Positions 32,011 to 40,701 of a DNA stretch of 64,000 bases are shown in pieces. A program made the position numbers and the translations under genes. This stretch comes from Myxococcaceae bacterium. Lineage in GTDB: Bacteria > Myxococcota > Myxococcia > Myxococcales > Myxococcaceae. The notes under the pieces are model-generated. The model worked only from the letters and a program-made list of their open reading frames with translations, was not told the DNA's origin and made no database searches. Each line of letters opens with the position of its first letter. Positions within the stretch are counted from its first letter, which is position 1. The stretch spans positions 1-64,000 of the forward strand of contig JADGHL010000006.1 in the NCBI GenBank assembly GCA_019686135.1. Direction: 5' to 3'.

Positions 32011-34216
32011 GAGTAGCGGGCGGCGGCGAGGTGGGAAGACGGAGCGCGGGGTCAGGACGGTCCGGCCGGCGCGGTCGGGGTTCGATTCTGAGATCGCCTC
32101 TGTGGACCAGGCCACGGTCCTCGAGCGGCCGGAGCAGACGCTCTTCTTCAACCGCGAGCTGTCCTGGCTGGACTTCAACGACCGCGTCCTCCAGCTCGCC
32201 GAGTCCCCCGACACGCCGCTGCTGGAACGCGTGAAGTTCGTGGCGATCTTCGCGCGCAACCTGGACGAGTTCGTCATGGTCCGGGTGGCGCGCCTCTACG
32301 AGAAGATCGCCCAGGAGATCGACACCACCACCCCGGACATGAGCACGCCGGCGGAGGTCCTCACCCGCTTCCACGAGCGGCTCGTGCCGATGCTCCAGCG
32401 CCACACCCGCCTGATGGAGGAGGTGCTCCGCCCCGCCCTCGCGGAGAAGGGCATCCGCATCCTCCGCTACGCGGAGCTGAGCCCCGACCTCCGCGCGCAG
32501 GTCGACCAGCGCTTCCGCGAACAGATCTTCCCCGTGCTCACGCCGCTGGCCATTGGCCTCGGACGGCACTTCCCGTACATCTCCAACCTCTCGCTCTCGC
32601 TCGCCGTCCTGCTGCGCGATCCAGTGACCGACAGCGAGAACATCGCGCGCATCAAAGTGCCGAAGGAGCTGCTCCCGCGGCTCGTCCGCCTCAAGGGCTC
32701 ACACACCTTCGTCCCGCTGGAGGAGATCGTCTCCGCCCACCTCGACGCGCTCTTCCCCGGCATGGAGGTGCTCGACGTGGGGATGTTCCGCGTCACGCGC
32801 GACGCGGACTACACGGTCTCCGAGGACGCGGAGGATCTGCTCCGCGCCGTCGAGGTGGAGCTGCGCGAACGCCGCTTCGGCGAGGTCATCCGCCTGGAGC
32901 TCAGCGCCGGGATGAACCCGCGCCTGCGCGAACCATTGGTCGAAGCGCTCGGGGTGGACGAGGAGCAGGTCTACGAGATCAACGGGCTGATGGACCTGGG
33001 CGATCTGCTCTTCCTTACCTCCCTGCCCGGCTTCCCGGAGCTGCGCGATCCGCCGTGGTCCCCGCTCACCCAGGTCCGCCTGTTCGGCGAAGAGGGCGCC
33101 ACGCCGCCGGTGAGCGTCCTCTCCGCCATGCGCCGCGGCGACCTCCTCGTCCACCACCCGTACGACTCCTTCCAGACCTCGGTGGAGCGCTTCGTCCAGG
33201 AGGCGGTGGACGACCCGGACGTGCTGGCGATCAAGCTGACCGTCTACCGCACCAGCGACTCGTCCCCGCTGGTGCCGGCAATCATCCGCGCCTCCGAACG
33301 CGGCAAGCAGGCGGTGTGCATGGTGGAGATCAAGGCCCGCTTCGACGAGCGCACCAACATCGCCTGGGCGCGCGCGCTGGAGGAGGCCGGCGTCCACGTC
33401 GTCTACGGCATCCCCGGGCTGAAGACGCACGCCAAGGCGATCCTGGTGGTCCGCCGCGAGGGCGAGAAGGTCCGCCACTACGTCCACATCGGCTCGGGCA
33501 ACTACAACCCGAAGACCGCGCGGCTCTACACCGACTTCGGGCTGTTCACGACGGATCCGGAGACCGGCGCGGACGTGGCGGACCTCTTCAACTTCCTCAC
33601 CGGCTTCGCCCGGCCGAAGAAGTTCCGCAAACTCCTGGTCGCGCCCATGGCCCTGCGCGAGGGCATCCTCGAGGAGATCCGCAAGACCGTCGCCGCCCAC
33701 ACGCCGGAGCGCCCCGCCCGCATCCGGATGAAGATGAACGCGCTCGTCGACCCGCGGATCATCCGGGCGCTCTACGACGCCTCGAAGGCCGGTGTGACGA
33801 TCGACCTCAACGTCCGCGGCATCTGCTGCCTCCGGCCCCGGGTGCCCGGGCTGTCGGACCGCATCCGCGTCGTCTCGAACCTCGGGAGGTTCCTCGAGCA
33901 CGCGCGCGCCTATCTCTTCGAACGGCCCGGTGAGGAGCGCATGTACATCGGCTCGGCGGATCTGATGCCGCGCAACCTCGACGCCCGCGTGGAGCTGCTC
34001 GCGCCGGTGGAGGACCCGGGCGTGCGCGCGGAGATCAAGGACGTGCTCGAGCGCTGCTTCGCCGACAACACGGGCTCCTGGGAGCTGTGCCCCGACGGGT
34101 CGTGGGTCCGCCGGGTCCCGAAGGAGGGCGAGCCCCGCCGCAACGCGCAGACGGAGCTGATGGAGCGCGCGGCCGCGCGGTTCGCCGAGCTCACCTCCGG
34201 CCGGCCGAAGGCCTGA
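32009..34216 (+). CDS. ppk1: Polyphosphate kinase 1
   Basis: A Ppk1-family enzyme of up to 735 residues that makes inorganic polyphosphate from ATP. The N-terminal PPK motif is FFNRELSWLDFNDRVLQLA; the middle domain has FVPLEEIVSAHLDALFPGME; the catalytic region has HYVHIGSGNYNPKTARLYTD, containing the autophosphorylated histidine, plus GICCLRPRVPGLSDRIRVVS and GRFLEHARAYLFERPGEERM. These show an intact, phospholipase D-like Ppk1. The start is uncertain: GTG 32009 sits inside a degenerate repeat and adds an arginine-rich 31-residue tail, while GTG 32102 (VDQATVLERPEQTLFFN) is closer to the usual family start. It lies 77 bases downstream of pfkA but behind a hairpin, so separate transcription is likely. 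Confidence 0.92.
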   Translation: MSSGRRRGGKTERGVRTVRPARSGFDSEIASVDQATVLERPEQTLFFNRELSWLDFNDRVLQLAESPDTPLLERVKFVAIFARNLDEFVMVRVARLYEKIAQEIDTTTPDMSTPAEVLTRFHERLVPMLQRHTRLMEEVLRPALAEKGIRILRYAELSPDLRAQVDQRFREQIFPVLTPLAIGLGRHFPYISNLSLSLAVLLRDPVTDSENIARIKVPKELLPRLVRLKGSHTFVPLEEIVSAHLDALFPGMEVLDVGMFRVTRDADYTVSEDAEDLLRAVEVELRERRFGEVIRLELSAGMNPRLREPLVEALGVDEEQVYEINGLMDLGDLLFLTSLPGFPELRDPPWSPLTQVRLFGEEGATPPVSVLSAMRRGDLLVHHPYDSFQTSVERFVQEAVDDPDVLAIKLTVYRTSDSSPLVPAIIRASERGKQAVCMVEIKARFDERTNIAWARALEEAGVHVVYGIPGLKTHAKAILVVRREGEKVRHYVHIGSGNYNPKTARLYTDFGLFTTDPETGADVADLFNFLTGFARPKKFRKLLVAPMALREGILEEIRKTVAAHTPERPARIRMKMNALVDPRIIRALYDASKAGVTIDLNVRGICCLRPRVPGLSDRIRVVSNLGRFLEHARAYLFERPGEERMYIGSADLMPRNLDARVELLAPVEDPGVRAEIKDVLERCFADNTGSWELCPDGSWVRRVPKEGEPRRNAQTELMERAAARFAELTSGRPKA

Positions 34217-34270
34217 CGGGCACGGTCACGGTGGGTCCGGCACGCCGGGTCCGCTATCCTCGCGCGTTCC

Positions 34271-36013
34271 ATGTCCGCGCCCACGACCGAGCCCACCGAA
34301 GCCGCCGAACCGTTCTTCCAGCAGCTGCGCTCCTTCGGCGCGGTCTACTGGATCGCCAACTGGATGGAGCTGGTGGAGCGCTTCGCCTACTACGGCGTCC
34401 GCGTCGTCCTCCCGGTGTTCATGGTGGCGGCGATCGAATCCGGCGGCCCCCAGTTCACGCACGTGCAGAAGGGCACCGTGTACGCCATCTGGGCGCTGGT
34501 GCAGAGCTTCGTGCCCATCTTCACGGGCGGCTTCGCCGACCGCTACGGCTTCAAGATCAACATCGCGCTGAGCACGATCCTCAAGATCGCCGGCTACCTC
34601 TTGATGGGCTACTGCATCGCGCTGGCGGAGCTGTTCGCGGGGACCCCGCTGGCCGAAGCGCGCGCCGCCCACGCCGACTGGACGTACGAAATTTTCTTCG
34701 CCGGGGCGATGCTGCTGGCCACCGGCACGGCGATCTTCAAGCCCGGCGTGCAGGGGCTCATCGCCCACCAGATGCCGAAGCGCAACGCATCGATGGGCTG
34801 GGGGATCTTCTACCAGATGGTCAACATCGGCGGCTTCATCGGGCCGCTGCTCGCCGGCTACCTCCGGATCCTCGAGTGGAAGTACGTGTTCCTCGCCTGA
34901 GCCGGCGGTATCGCCCTCAACTTCGTGCCGCTGTTCTTCTTCCGGGAACCGGAACACCACGGCGAGGTCAACCGCGCCAGCCCGTGGGAGCTGCTTCAGC
35001 AGGCGGTCCGCGGCCTCCTCGAGCCGCGGCTGTTCTTCTTCACCGTCGCCTTCGCCGGCTTCTGGCTGATGTTCTACCAGCTGTTCGACATCCTCCCGAA
35101 CTTCATCGACGACTGGGTGGACTCGCGCGCACCCGCGGCGTTCCTCGCCGGGCTGCTGGGCGCGCAGGCCGTTCCCACCATCAACGGCGGGAACCTCACC
35201 CAGGAGTGGATCATCAACTTCAACGCGCGGCTCATCAGCCTGTTCGCGTTCACGGTGGGCTACGTCACCGGGAAGATCCGCTCGCTCACGGCGATCGTCG
35301 TGGGCATCGCCCTCTCCGCGGTGGCCATCTACGCGCTGGGGATGAGCATGAGCGGCTGGTGGATCCTCGGCGCCATCGGCCTCTTCTCCATCGGCGAGAT
35401 GACCGCCAGCCCCACCAAAATGCGCTACCTCGCGTCGATCGCCCCTCCCGGCAAGGAGGGCCTGTACATGGGCTACGTGAACATGACCGTGGGGATCGGC
35501 TGGTCGATCGGATCGATCGTCGCGGGCGAGTGGTACCAGCGGCACGGCGACAAGGTGGAGCTGGCGAAGCGCTACCTCGTGGAGAAGGCCGGCGTCCCGA
35601 AGGGAACCGTGGGCGCGCTGCAGAAGACGGAGGTGCTCCCCTTCTTCGAGAAGCACCTGGGCGTCGACGCGTGGGGCGCCCGGCAGCTTCTGTGGGACCA
35701 CTTCGACCCGGCGGGGATGTGGCTGATGTTCACCGCCATCGGCGTCGCCGCGGGCATCGCCATTCTCGGCTACGACCGGCTCTGCCGCGCCGCGGACGCC
35801 CGGCCGGACCACAGCTTCAACCTCCGCGGACACCTCTGGGTGCGCGCGCTGCTCGTGCCGATCGTCGGCGCGTTGCTTGTGGGCTGCTGGTTCCGGCCCT
35901 CGCTCGCGCTGGGGATCCAGGCGGGGATGTTCGCGCTGTTGCTCGTGGCCTCCTTCTTCCCCGAACGCCGCCCGGGCCCCGCGGGCGACGCGCCCCCCGA
36001 GCTGGCCGCCTGA
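34271..36013 (+). pseudogene. POT/MFS peptide-type transporter with an in-frame TGA
   Basis: A transporter of the POT (proton-dependent oligopeptide) branch of the major facilitator superfamily, cut by a TGA at 34898-34900. The first part (209 codons) has RFAYYGVRVVLPVF, the DRYGFKINI loop, ATGTAIFKPGVQGL and RILEWKYVFLA before the stop. The same frame continues with AGGIALNFVPLFFFREPEH and a further 360 or so residues with helices and motifs such as FYQLFDILPNFIDDW and SPTKMRYLAS. There is no frame change, so a single base change (TGC or TGG to TGA) would explain it. It may be a recent pseudogene, a sequencing error, or a read-through/recoded codon. A restart at GTG 34925 would lack the first six or so helices. 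Confidence 0.75.
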
Positions 36014-36058
36014 CGTGCGGACGTCCCGCGCACAGAGCCCCGGCTGGTAGGCTGGCGC

Positions 36059-36838
36059 GTGCGCATGGACCTCTACGCAGTGCTGGCGCGGCTCACCGAC
36101 GAGGGCCGGGCGTTCGTGCTGGCCACGGTGATCGAATCCGCCGGGAGCACCCCGCAGAAGCCGGGCACCAAGATGATCGTGCTCGAGGACGGCGCCATCT
36201 TCGGCACCGTCGGCGGTGGGGCGATCGAGAAGCAGGTCATCGACGCGGCGCGCGCGCTGTTCGATGCGCCCGAGACCTCGCGCGTTCTGGAGACACACCT
36301 CACGCACGAGCTGGGCATGTGCTGCGGCGGGAGGATGAAGTTCTTCCTCGAGAAGCACGCCGCCGCCGCCCGGCTCCATGTCTTCGGCGCGGGGCACGTG
36401 GGCCGGGAGCTCGCGGTGCTCGCGCACCACGTGGGCTTCCGGGTCACCGTCTACGACGAACGCCCCGAGTGGGCATCCCGCGAACGCTTCCCGGAGGGGA
36501 TCCGCGTGGAGCAGACGGATCCGGTCCGCGCCGCCGCCTCGCTCGAAGGCGGTCCGCTGACGTTCTTCTGCGTGTCCACGCACGACCACCCGCTCGACCA
36601 GGCGGTGCTCGAGGCGCTGTTGCGCAAGCCGGCGGCGTACCACGGCGTCATCGGCAGCGTGCGCAAGGCGGAGCGGTTCAAGCTCCGGCTCCGCGCGGCC
36701 GGCTTCTCCGAGGAGGAGATTTCCCGCATCCGCAGCCCGATGGGCCTGCCCATCCGCGCGCTCACGCCGGCGGAGATCGCAGTGTCCATTGTCGCGGAGT
36801 TGATCCAGCTCCGGCGGAAGGACGATCGCCGCAAGTAG
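36059..36838 (+). CDS. XdhC/CoxI-family protein
   Basis: A 259-residue XdhC-like protein. The XdhC N-terminal domain is seen as VLATVIESAGSTPQKPGTKM, FGTVGGGAIEKQVIDAA and the conserved cysteine pair in GMCCGGRMK; the C-terminal Rossmann fold as LHVFGAGHVGRELAVLAHH, with YHGVIGSVRKAERFKLRL and GLPIRALTPAEIAVSIVAE. XdhC proteins bind molybdenum cofactor and insert it, after sulfuration, into xanthine dehydrogenase-type enzymes in the cytoplasm. No molybdenum hydroxylase gene is in the window, so its client must be elsewhere. GTG 36059 is favoured by GGTAGG spacing; ATG 36065 is the alternative. It follows the broken transporter by 45 bases. Confidence 0.87.
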   Translation: MRMDLYAVLARLTDEGRAFVLATVIESAGSTPQKPGTKMIVLEDGAIFGTVGGGAIEKQVIDAARALFDAPETSRVLETHLTHELGMCCGGRMKFFLEKHAAAARLHVFGAGHVGRELAVLAHHVGFRVTVYDERPEWASRERFPEGIRVEQTDPVRAAASLEGGPLTFFCVSTHDHPLDQAVLEALLRKPAAYHGVIGSVRKAERFKLRLRAAGFSEEEISRIRSPMGLPIRALTPAEIAVSIVAELIQLRRKDDRRK

Positions 36839-36864
36839 ACCGGGATCGGCTACGCTTTCGCGCC

Positions 36865-38139
36865 ATGTCCCCGCTCCGCCTGACCGCCGCGGCACTTCTC
36901 CTGTTCTGCGCGTTTGCCTGCGGACCGCAGAATGGCGACGCCGACGCGGGCATACCGGACGATGCCGGCCTTCCGTCCGACGACGCCGGCGCTGAGCCGG
37001 ATGCGGGCCGAAAGGATGCCGGGACACCGGACGCCGGCCCCGTCGACGCGGGCGTGACCGCCTTCCCGGTGGAGCAGTGGTGCGACCACCTTGCCCGCGC
37101 GCGGTGCTTCCAGAAGCAGCGCTGCCTCTCGCTCGCCGACGAACAGCTCGCGGATTGCCTCCAGCGCGAGAAGAGCGCCTGCCCTCAGGAAGCGTACACG
37201 CTGGGCGTCCACCAGATGCGTCTGCAGTACCTCCCGCAGCAGGCGGCGGACTGCATCAACGCATACGCGGAGGGCAGCTGCATCGAGCCGCCAGCGGCCT
37301 GCGAACCGGTGTTCCAGGGCTTCGTCGACGCGGACGGTGGCTGCCTTTTGGCCGAAGAGTGCCGGCTGGGCACCTACTGCCTCACGTCCGAATCGAAGTG
37401 CCCCTTCACCTGCTACGCGTACCGGGCGCCCGGCGAGCCCTGCAACTTCTGGGATCAGCAGTGCGATCCGAACGAGAGCACCTGCACCTTCCTCGACGGC
37501 GGGTACACCTGCGTGGCGCGCAAGAACGAGGGCGAACCCTGCGTCTTCTGGAGCGACTGCCGCGCGGACCTGGGCTGCATCAACGGCGCGTGCATCAAGC
37601 AGCGCGCCGGCCTGGGGGAGACCTGCCAGGAGTCGTCCGGCTACCCCGTGTGCGAAGCGGACCTGTTCTGCCGCCAGGAGCCGGTGCCGCAGGGCCAGAC
37701 GCCAGACGCGGGCATGTGCATGAAGCGCGCGGCGCTGGGCGGAGTCTGCTCCGGCTACGGCACCTGCCTGCCCGGGCTACGCTGCTCCAGCAACTACGCC
37801 ACCGGCACCTGCATCCCGCTAGGCAAAGAAGGGGACATCTGCAGCAACTACGACGACTGCAAGGCGGAGCTGTACTGCGACCCCGCCACCTCCCGCTGCA
37901 AGCCGCTGCCGCGCGACGGCGGAGACTGCAGCTCCCAGGGCAGCTTCTACGAGTGCGCGCCGGGCTACTACTGCGAGTCGACCAACGACGTGTGCACGCC
38001 GCTCGCGGACCTGGGGGAGCCCTGCACATACGATGGGGTCTGCCGGTCGGGTTCGTGCGAGTATGGCCCCGTGCCGGACGCAGGCTATGGCTACCGCTGC
38101 GTCCCCAGCTGCCTCGAGCAGCTCGATGGAGGTTTCTAG
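36865..38139 (+). CDS. Cysteine-rich lipoprotein, DAG-linker type (copy 1)
   Basis: A 424-residue predicted lipoprotein: signal peptide with lipobox AFAC (Cys19), then an acidic linker made of repeated DAG units (DADAGIPDDAG, PDAG, DAGPVDAG; about 24-60), then a long cysteine-rich region. Cysteines recur in CxxxxxC and CxxC spacing with recurring GEPC, CxLxGxYC and DCKAELYCD elements, like the Dickkopf-type cysteine-rich modules reported in myxobacterial lipoproteins. It would need oxidative folding in the envelope, for which the VKOR-DsbA protein at 12547 is a candidate. Its function is unknown. The next gene is a paralogue, 24 bases downstream. The ATG start gives the full signal peptide. 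Confidence 0.82.
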   Translation: MSPLRLTAAALLLFCAFACGPQNGDADAGIPDDAGLPSDDAGAEPDAGRKDAGTPDAGPVDAGVTAFPVEQWCDHLARARCFQKQRCLSLADEQLADCLQREKSACPQEAYTLGVHQMRLQYLPQQAADCINAYAEGSCIEPPAACEPVFQGFVDADGGCLLAEECRLGTYCLTSESKCPFTCYAYRAPGEPCNFWDQQCDPNESTCTFLDGGYTCVARKNEGEPCVFWSDCRADLGCINGACIKQRAGLGETCQESSGYPVCEADLFCRQEPVPQGQTPDAGMCMKRAALGGVCSGYGTCLPGLRCSSNYATGTCIPLGKEGDICSNYDDCKAELYCDPATSRCKPLPRDGGDCSSQGSFYECAPGYYCESTNDVCTPLADLGEPCTYDGVCRSGSCEYGPVPDAGYGYRCVPSCLEQLDGGF

Positions 38140-38163
38140 TTCCTTTGGGACGGCGCCTGCCGG

Positions 38164-39555
38164 ATGGCGCCGGAATCGATGCGCCGCAGCACCTCGTTCG
38201 CCATCGGATTCGCCGCGGGGCTCGCGCTCTTCTGGGCGTGCGGCCCCACCTCTCCGGGTCAGAAGGATGGCGGCCCCCACAACCCCGGAGACGGACAGGA
38301 CGCAGGCACCTGGACCGACGGAGGCAATCAGCCGGGCATCCCGCTGGAGAGCGCCTGCGGGACAATCAACGCCGCCCGATGCGGGTTCCTCATCCGCTGC
38401 GGGCTGCTCCCCGACACCGACGACGCGCGCCGTCGGTGCGAGGAGTACTACTCCGCCATCGACTGCGGCCCGGCGCGCTGGCCCTCGCGCGTGAAGCAGG
38501 GAACGCTCCGCTACGACGCCGCCCGCGCGCAGGACTGCGTGGACGGATGGACTGCGCGAGATTGCGCGGACTACCTCGGCGCGCCGCCCGCCTGCGCGGA
38601 GGTGACACACCCGGCCGCGCCGCTGGAGGCCGCGTGCTACGGCGGCCTGCGCGCCGAGTGCACGCAGGGCGTCTGCGCGGGAGCGACCTGTCCGCGCCAT
38701 TGCCGCCTCGCCGCTCCGGTGGGCCAGGTGTGCGAACTCGACTCGGACTGTGAGCCCGGCCTGTACTGCCAGCGCAACAGCGCGGGCAGCGCCGCTGGCG
38801 TGTGCGCGGAGTTCAGCGGCGACAAAGAACCGTGCAGCGCGGGGCGTCCGTGCGCGGCTGGGTACTACTGCGGCGAGCTCGCCGTCTGCCATCCGTTGCG
38901 CGGTGTGGGCCAACCCTGCGCCCCGGGCACCTGCGAGCCCTCCGCCTTCTGCAGCTGGACCGCCGACGGCGGCTCCATCTGCCTCTCCCGCCTCGGCGAA
39001 GGCGAACCGTGCACGGACGACGGACAGTGCCGCGCGGATCTGATCTGCCGCACCGAGGACGGCACCTGCGCGCCGAAGGGGCCGGTGCCCGAAGGCGCGA
39101 AGTGCTCGCGCCGGCAGACTTGCGCGGCCGGCCTGGCCTGCGTCGGCACCCAGACGGATCCGTTCGCGCCGCCGGTGCTTGGCACCTGCGCCCCGCCCAG
39201 GACGGCGGGCGAAGCGTGCACCTCCACGTGGGACTGCGCGCCGCCGCTTTCGTGCGCGGACCACGGAGACGGCGGCGTGTGCGGTCCGCGGCAACCGGAC
39301 GGCGCGAAGTGCACGACGGACCTCGACTGCCAGGCCTTCTCGCGGTGCATCAACGCGAGCTGCACGCCGCTCCCCTCGAAGGGCGAACCCTGCCCCGGCG
39401 GCGTCTGCCTGTGGGGGAGCTGCGGCGTGGTCGATGCGGGCAGCCCGCCCGTCTGCCGCCCCATGGCGGCCGGCAACCAGCCGTGCACGCGCGACACCGA
39501 GTGCGCCTCGTTGCGCTGCGTCTTCGGCACCTGCCTCGTGGCCTGCACGCCTTGA
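38164..39555 (+). CDS. Cysteine-rich lipoprotein, DAG-linker type (copy 2)
   Basis: A 463-residue paralogue of the preceding gene: lipobox LFWAC (Cys26 from this start, or Cys21 from ATG 38179, which gives the more usual MRRSTSF lead), then a glycine/aspartate linker (QDAGTWTDGGN), then cysteine-rich modules such as CELDSDCEPGLYC, CAAGYYCGELAVC, CTDDGQCRADLIC and CTRDTECASLRC. The two copies share a first module after the linker that has fewer cysteines (CGTINAARCGFLIRCGLL and WCDHLARARCFQKQRC). The tandem arrangement points to gene duplication. The role is unknown; a surface or periplasmic binding function is only a guess. Confidence 0.82.
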   Translation: MAPESMRRSTSFAIGFAAGLALFWACGPTSPGQKDGGPHNPGDGQDAGTWTDGGNQPGIPLESACGTINAARCGFLIRCGLLPDTDDARRRCEEYYSAIDCGPARWPSRVKQGTLRYDAARAQDCVDGWTARDCADYLGAPPACAEVTHPAAPLEAACYGGLRAECTQGVCAGATCPRHCRLAAPVGQVCELDSDCEPGLYCQRNSAGSAAGVCAEFSGDKEPCSAGRPCAAGYYCGELAVCHPLRGVGQPCAPGTCEPSAFCSWTADGGSICLSRLGEGEPCTDDGQCRADLICRTEDGTCAPKGPVPEGAKCSRRQTCAAGLACVGTQTDPFAPPVLGTCAPPRTAGEACTSTWDCAPPLSCADHGDGGVCGPRQPDGAKCTTDLDCQAFSRCINASCTPLPSKGEPCPGGVCLWGSCGVVDAGSPPVCRPMAAGNQPCTRDTECASLRCVFGTCLVACTP

Positions 39556-39647
39556 GGCGGCCACGCAGGCGCCCGGTCGCCCCGTCGCCTTCCGGCCATC
39601 CTGCGGGTGGGCGTCCCCGTCCGCCGATGGACAGCTTCAGGGCAGAC

Positions 39648-39652
39648 GGAGG
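39648..39652 (+). promoter_or_regulatory. Strong ribosome site for the SPW gene
   Basis: GGAGG lies nine bases before the ATG at 39662. It decides the start, because the frame stays open for 480 bases upstream inside the cysteine-rich gene, where extending the protein would be spurious. Confidence 0.7.
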
Positions 39653-39661
39653 TGGCATCGA

Positions 39662-40003
39662 ATGCTCGGGCGATTTGGAAATGTCCTGGCCGGCATCTGG
39701 CTGATCATCGCGCCGTACATCCTCAGCTACGTGGACGCGACGGCGCGGACCATCGACGTGTGGACGGGGCTGGCGGTGATTGCGATCGCGTTGATCGCCG
39801 CGTCCACCGGCGAGCGTGCCATCCAGTACATCAACGGCGCGCTCGGCGTGTGGCTGCTGACGTCACCGTTCTTGTTCGGCTACCACGGCAGCGTCGCCAC
39901 GGCGAACAACGTCGTGGTCGGGCTGGTGGTCATCGTCTTCTCCCTCATCCCCCCCTGGGGCGAGGCGCCGCGCTTTCTGCGCCGGAGGACGGCGGAGCCG
40001 TAG
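39662..40003 (+). CDS. SPW-repeat small membrane protein
   Basis: A 113-residue membrane protein with four hydrophobic helices arranged as two similar halves: NVLAGIWLIIAPYILSY with WTGLAVIAIALIAAST, and INGALGVWLLTSPFLFGY with VVVGLVVIVFSLIPPW. The repeated WLxxxPxxL core (IWLIIAPYIL, VWLLTSPFLF) is the SPW-type motif. Each half probably forms a helical pair in the inner membrane. Function is not established for this family. It ends only three bases from the convergent VanX-type gene, so no independent terminator fits between them. The start is fixed by a clear ribosome site. Confidence 0.8.
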   Translation: MLGRFGNVLAGIWLIIAPYILSYVDATARTIDVWTGLAVIAIALIAASTGERAIQYINGALGVWLLTSPFLFGYHGSVATANNVVVGLVVIVFSLIPPWGEAPRFLRRRTAEP

Positions 40004-40006
40004 CGC

Positions 40007-40669
40007 TCAAGGCAAGAGCGGCGCATCGAGGATCGGATAGCGCGTGGCGCCGGGGACGTCGTAGTGCCACCACTCCATCCGGTTCTTCCGGAACCCCGCG
40101 GCCTCCATCGCCTCCCGGAGGATCTCGCGGTGGGCGATGGCCGCCTTCGACGCCTTCGCGTAGCCGTGGTGGGCCGCGGGGCTGAAGGTGTCGAACGGCG
40201 TGGGCATCTCGACCGCGCGGCCGTTCTCGTCTGCGAGCGTCAGATCCACCGCGGTGCCGCGGTTGTGGTTGGAACCTTTGCGCGGGTCGGCCACGTAGCC
40301 GGGCCGGGGGAGGATCTTCCACATCTCCCACTGCACCGACCGCGGGCGATAGCAGTCGTAGACCAGGAGCCGGTAGCCCTTCGCGCGCAGCGCCTTCGCC
40401 GCGCGCTCGAGGCGATCGAGGGTGTCCCGGTGCAGCCAACACACGCTGCCCTTCGGGTAAACCGCGCGGTGGAGGAAGTTGTCGTCCGCCGCGTAGCGGA
40501 GGTCCTCGATCAAATCCGGGATCCGCAGGGAGGCGCGCTGCAGGACATCGGGCCGCGCAGGCGGCGTGCCTGCGTCGCGTGCCGCCGCCAGCGGCGCACA
40601 GGTAGCGGTAACCAGCAGAGTGACGGCGCGCGCGATGCGGCGGGGCTCGTTCGGCATCGTCCACATCAT
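40007..40669 (-). CDS. D-Ala-D-Ala dipeptidase (VanX/DdpX family)
   Basis: A 220-residue exported M15D metallopeptidase. A signal peptide (AVTLLVTATCAPLAAARD) suggests a periplasmic location. All zinc and catalytic elements are present: SNHNRGTAVDLTL (zinc His and Asp), EWWHYDVPG (catalytic Glu and zinc His) and the transition-state arginine in YDCYRPRSVQ. The family cleaves D-Ala-D-Ala; in non-resistant bacteria it probably recycles the dipeptide from cell-wall turnover rather than causing glycopeptide resistance, and no vanH, vanA or vanRS gene is nearby. The exact start is uncertain (ATG 40669, 40666 or 40657). It lies 32 bases after queC in a minus-strand run. Confidence 0.88.
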   Translation of the reverse strand: MMWTMPNEPRRIARAVTLLVTATCAPLAAARDAGTPPARPDVLQRASLRIPDLIEDLRYAADDNFLHRAVYPKGSVCWLHRDTLDRLERAAKALRAKGYRLLVYDCYRPRSVQWEMWKILPRPGYVADPRKGSNHNRGTAVDLTLADENGRAVEMPTPFDTFSPAAHHGYAKASKAAIAHREILREAMEAAGFRKNRMEWWHYDVPGATRYPILDAPLLP

Positions 40670-40701
40670 AGGGGCGGGTGGCCCGCGTCGCCGCCTTCGA
40701 G

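Noticed and set aside
34898-34940. Selenocysteine reading of the TGA in the transporter
   Set aside because: The only hairpin downstream is 4 pairs with a 4-base loop four bases after the codon, without the features of a bacterial SECIS element, and POT transporters are not known selenoproteins. Kept only as a remote alternative.
34925-36013. Second, separate transporter gene
   Set aside because: It is exactly in frame with the upstream part, begins mid-fold without the N-terminal helices and has no good ribosome site, so it is treated as the rest of one interrupted gene.
40007-40669. Glycopeptide resistance determinant
   Set aside because: Only a VanX-type dipeptidase is present; no D-lactate ligase, dehydrogenase or two-component system lies nearby, so ordinary cell-wall recycling is more likely.
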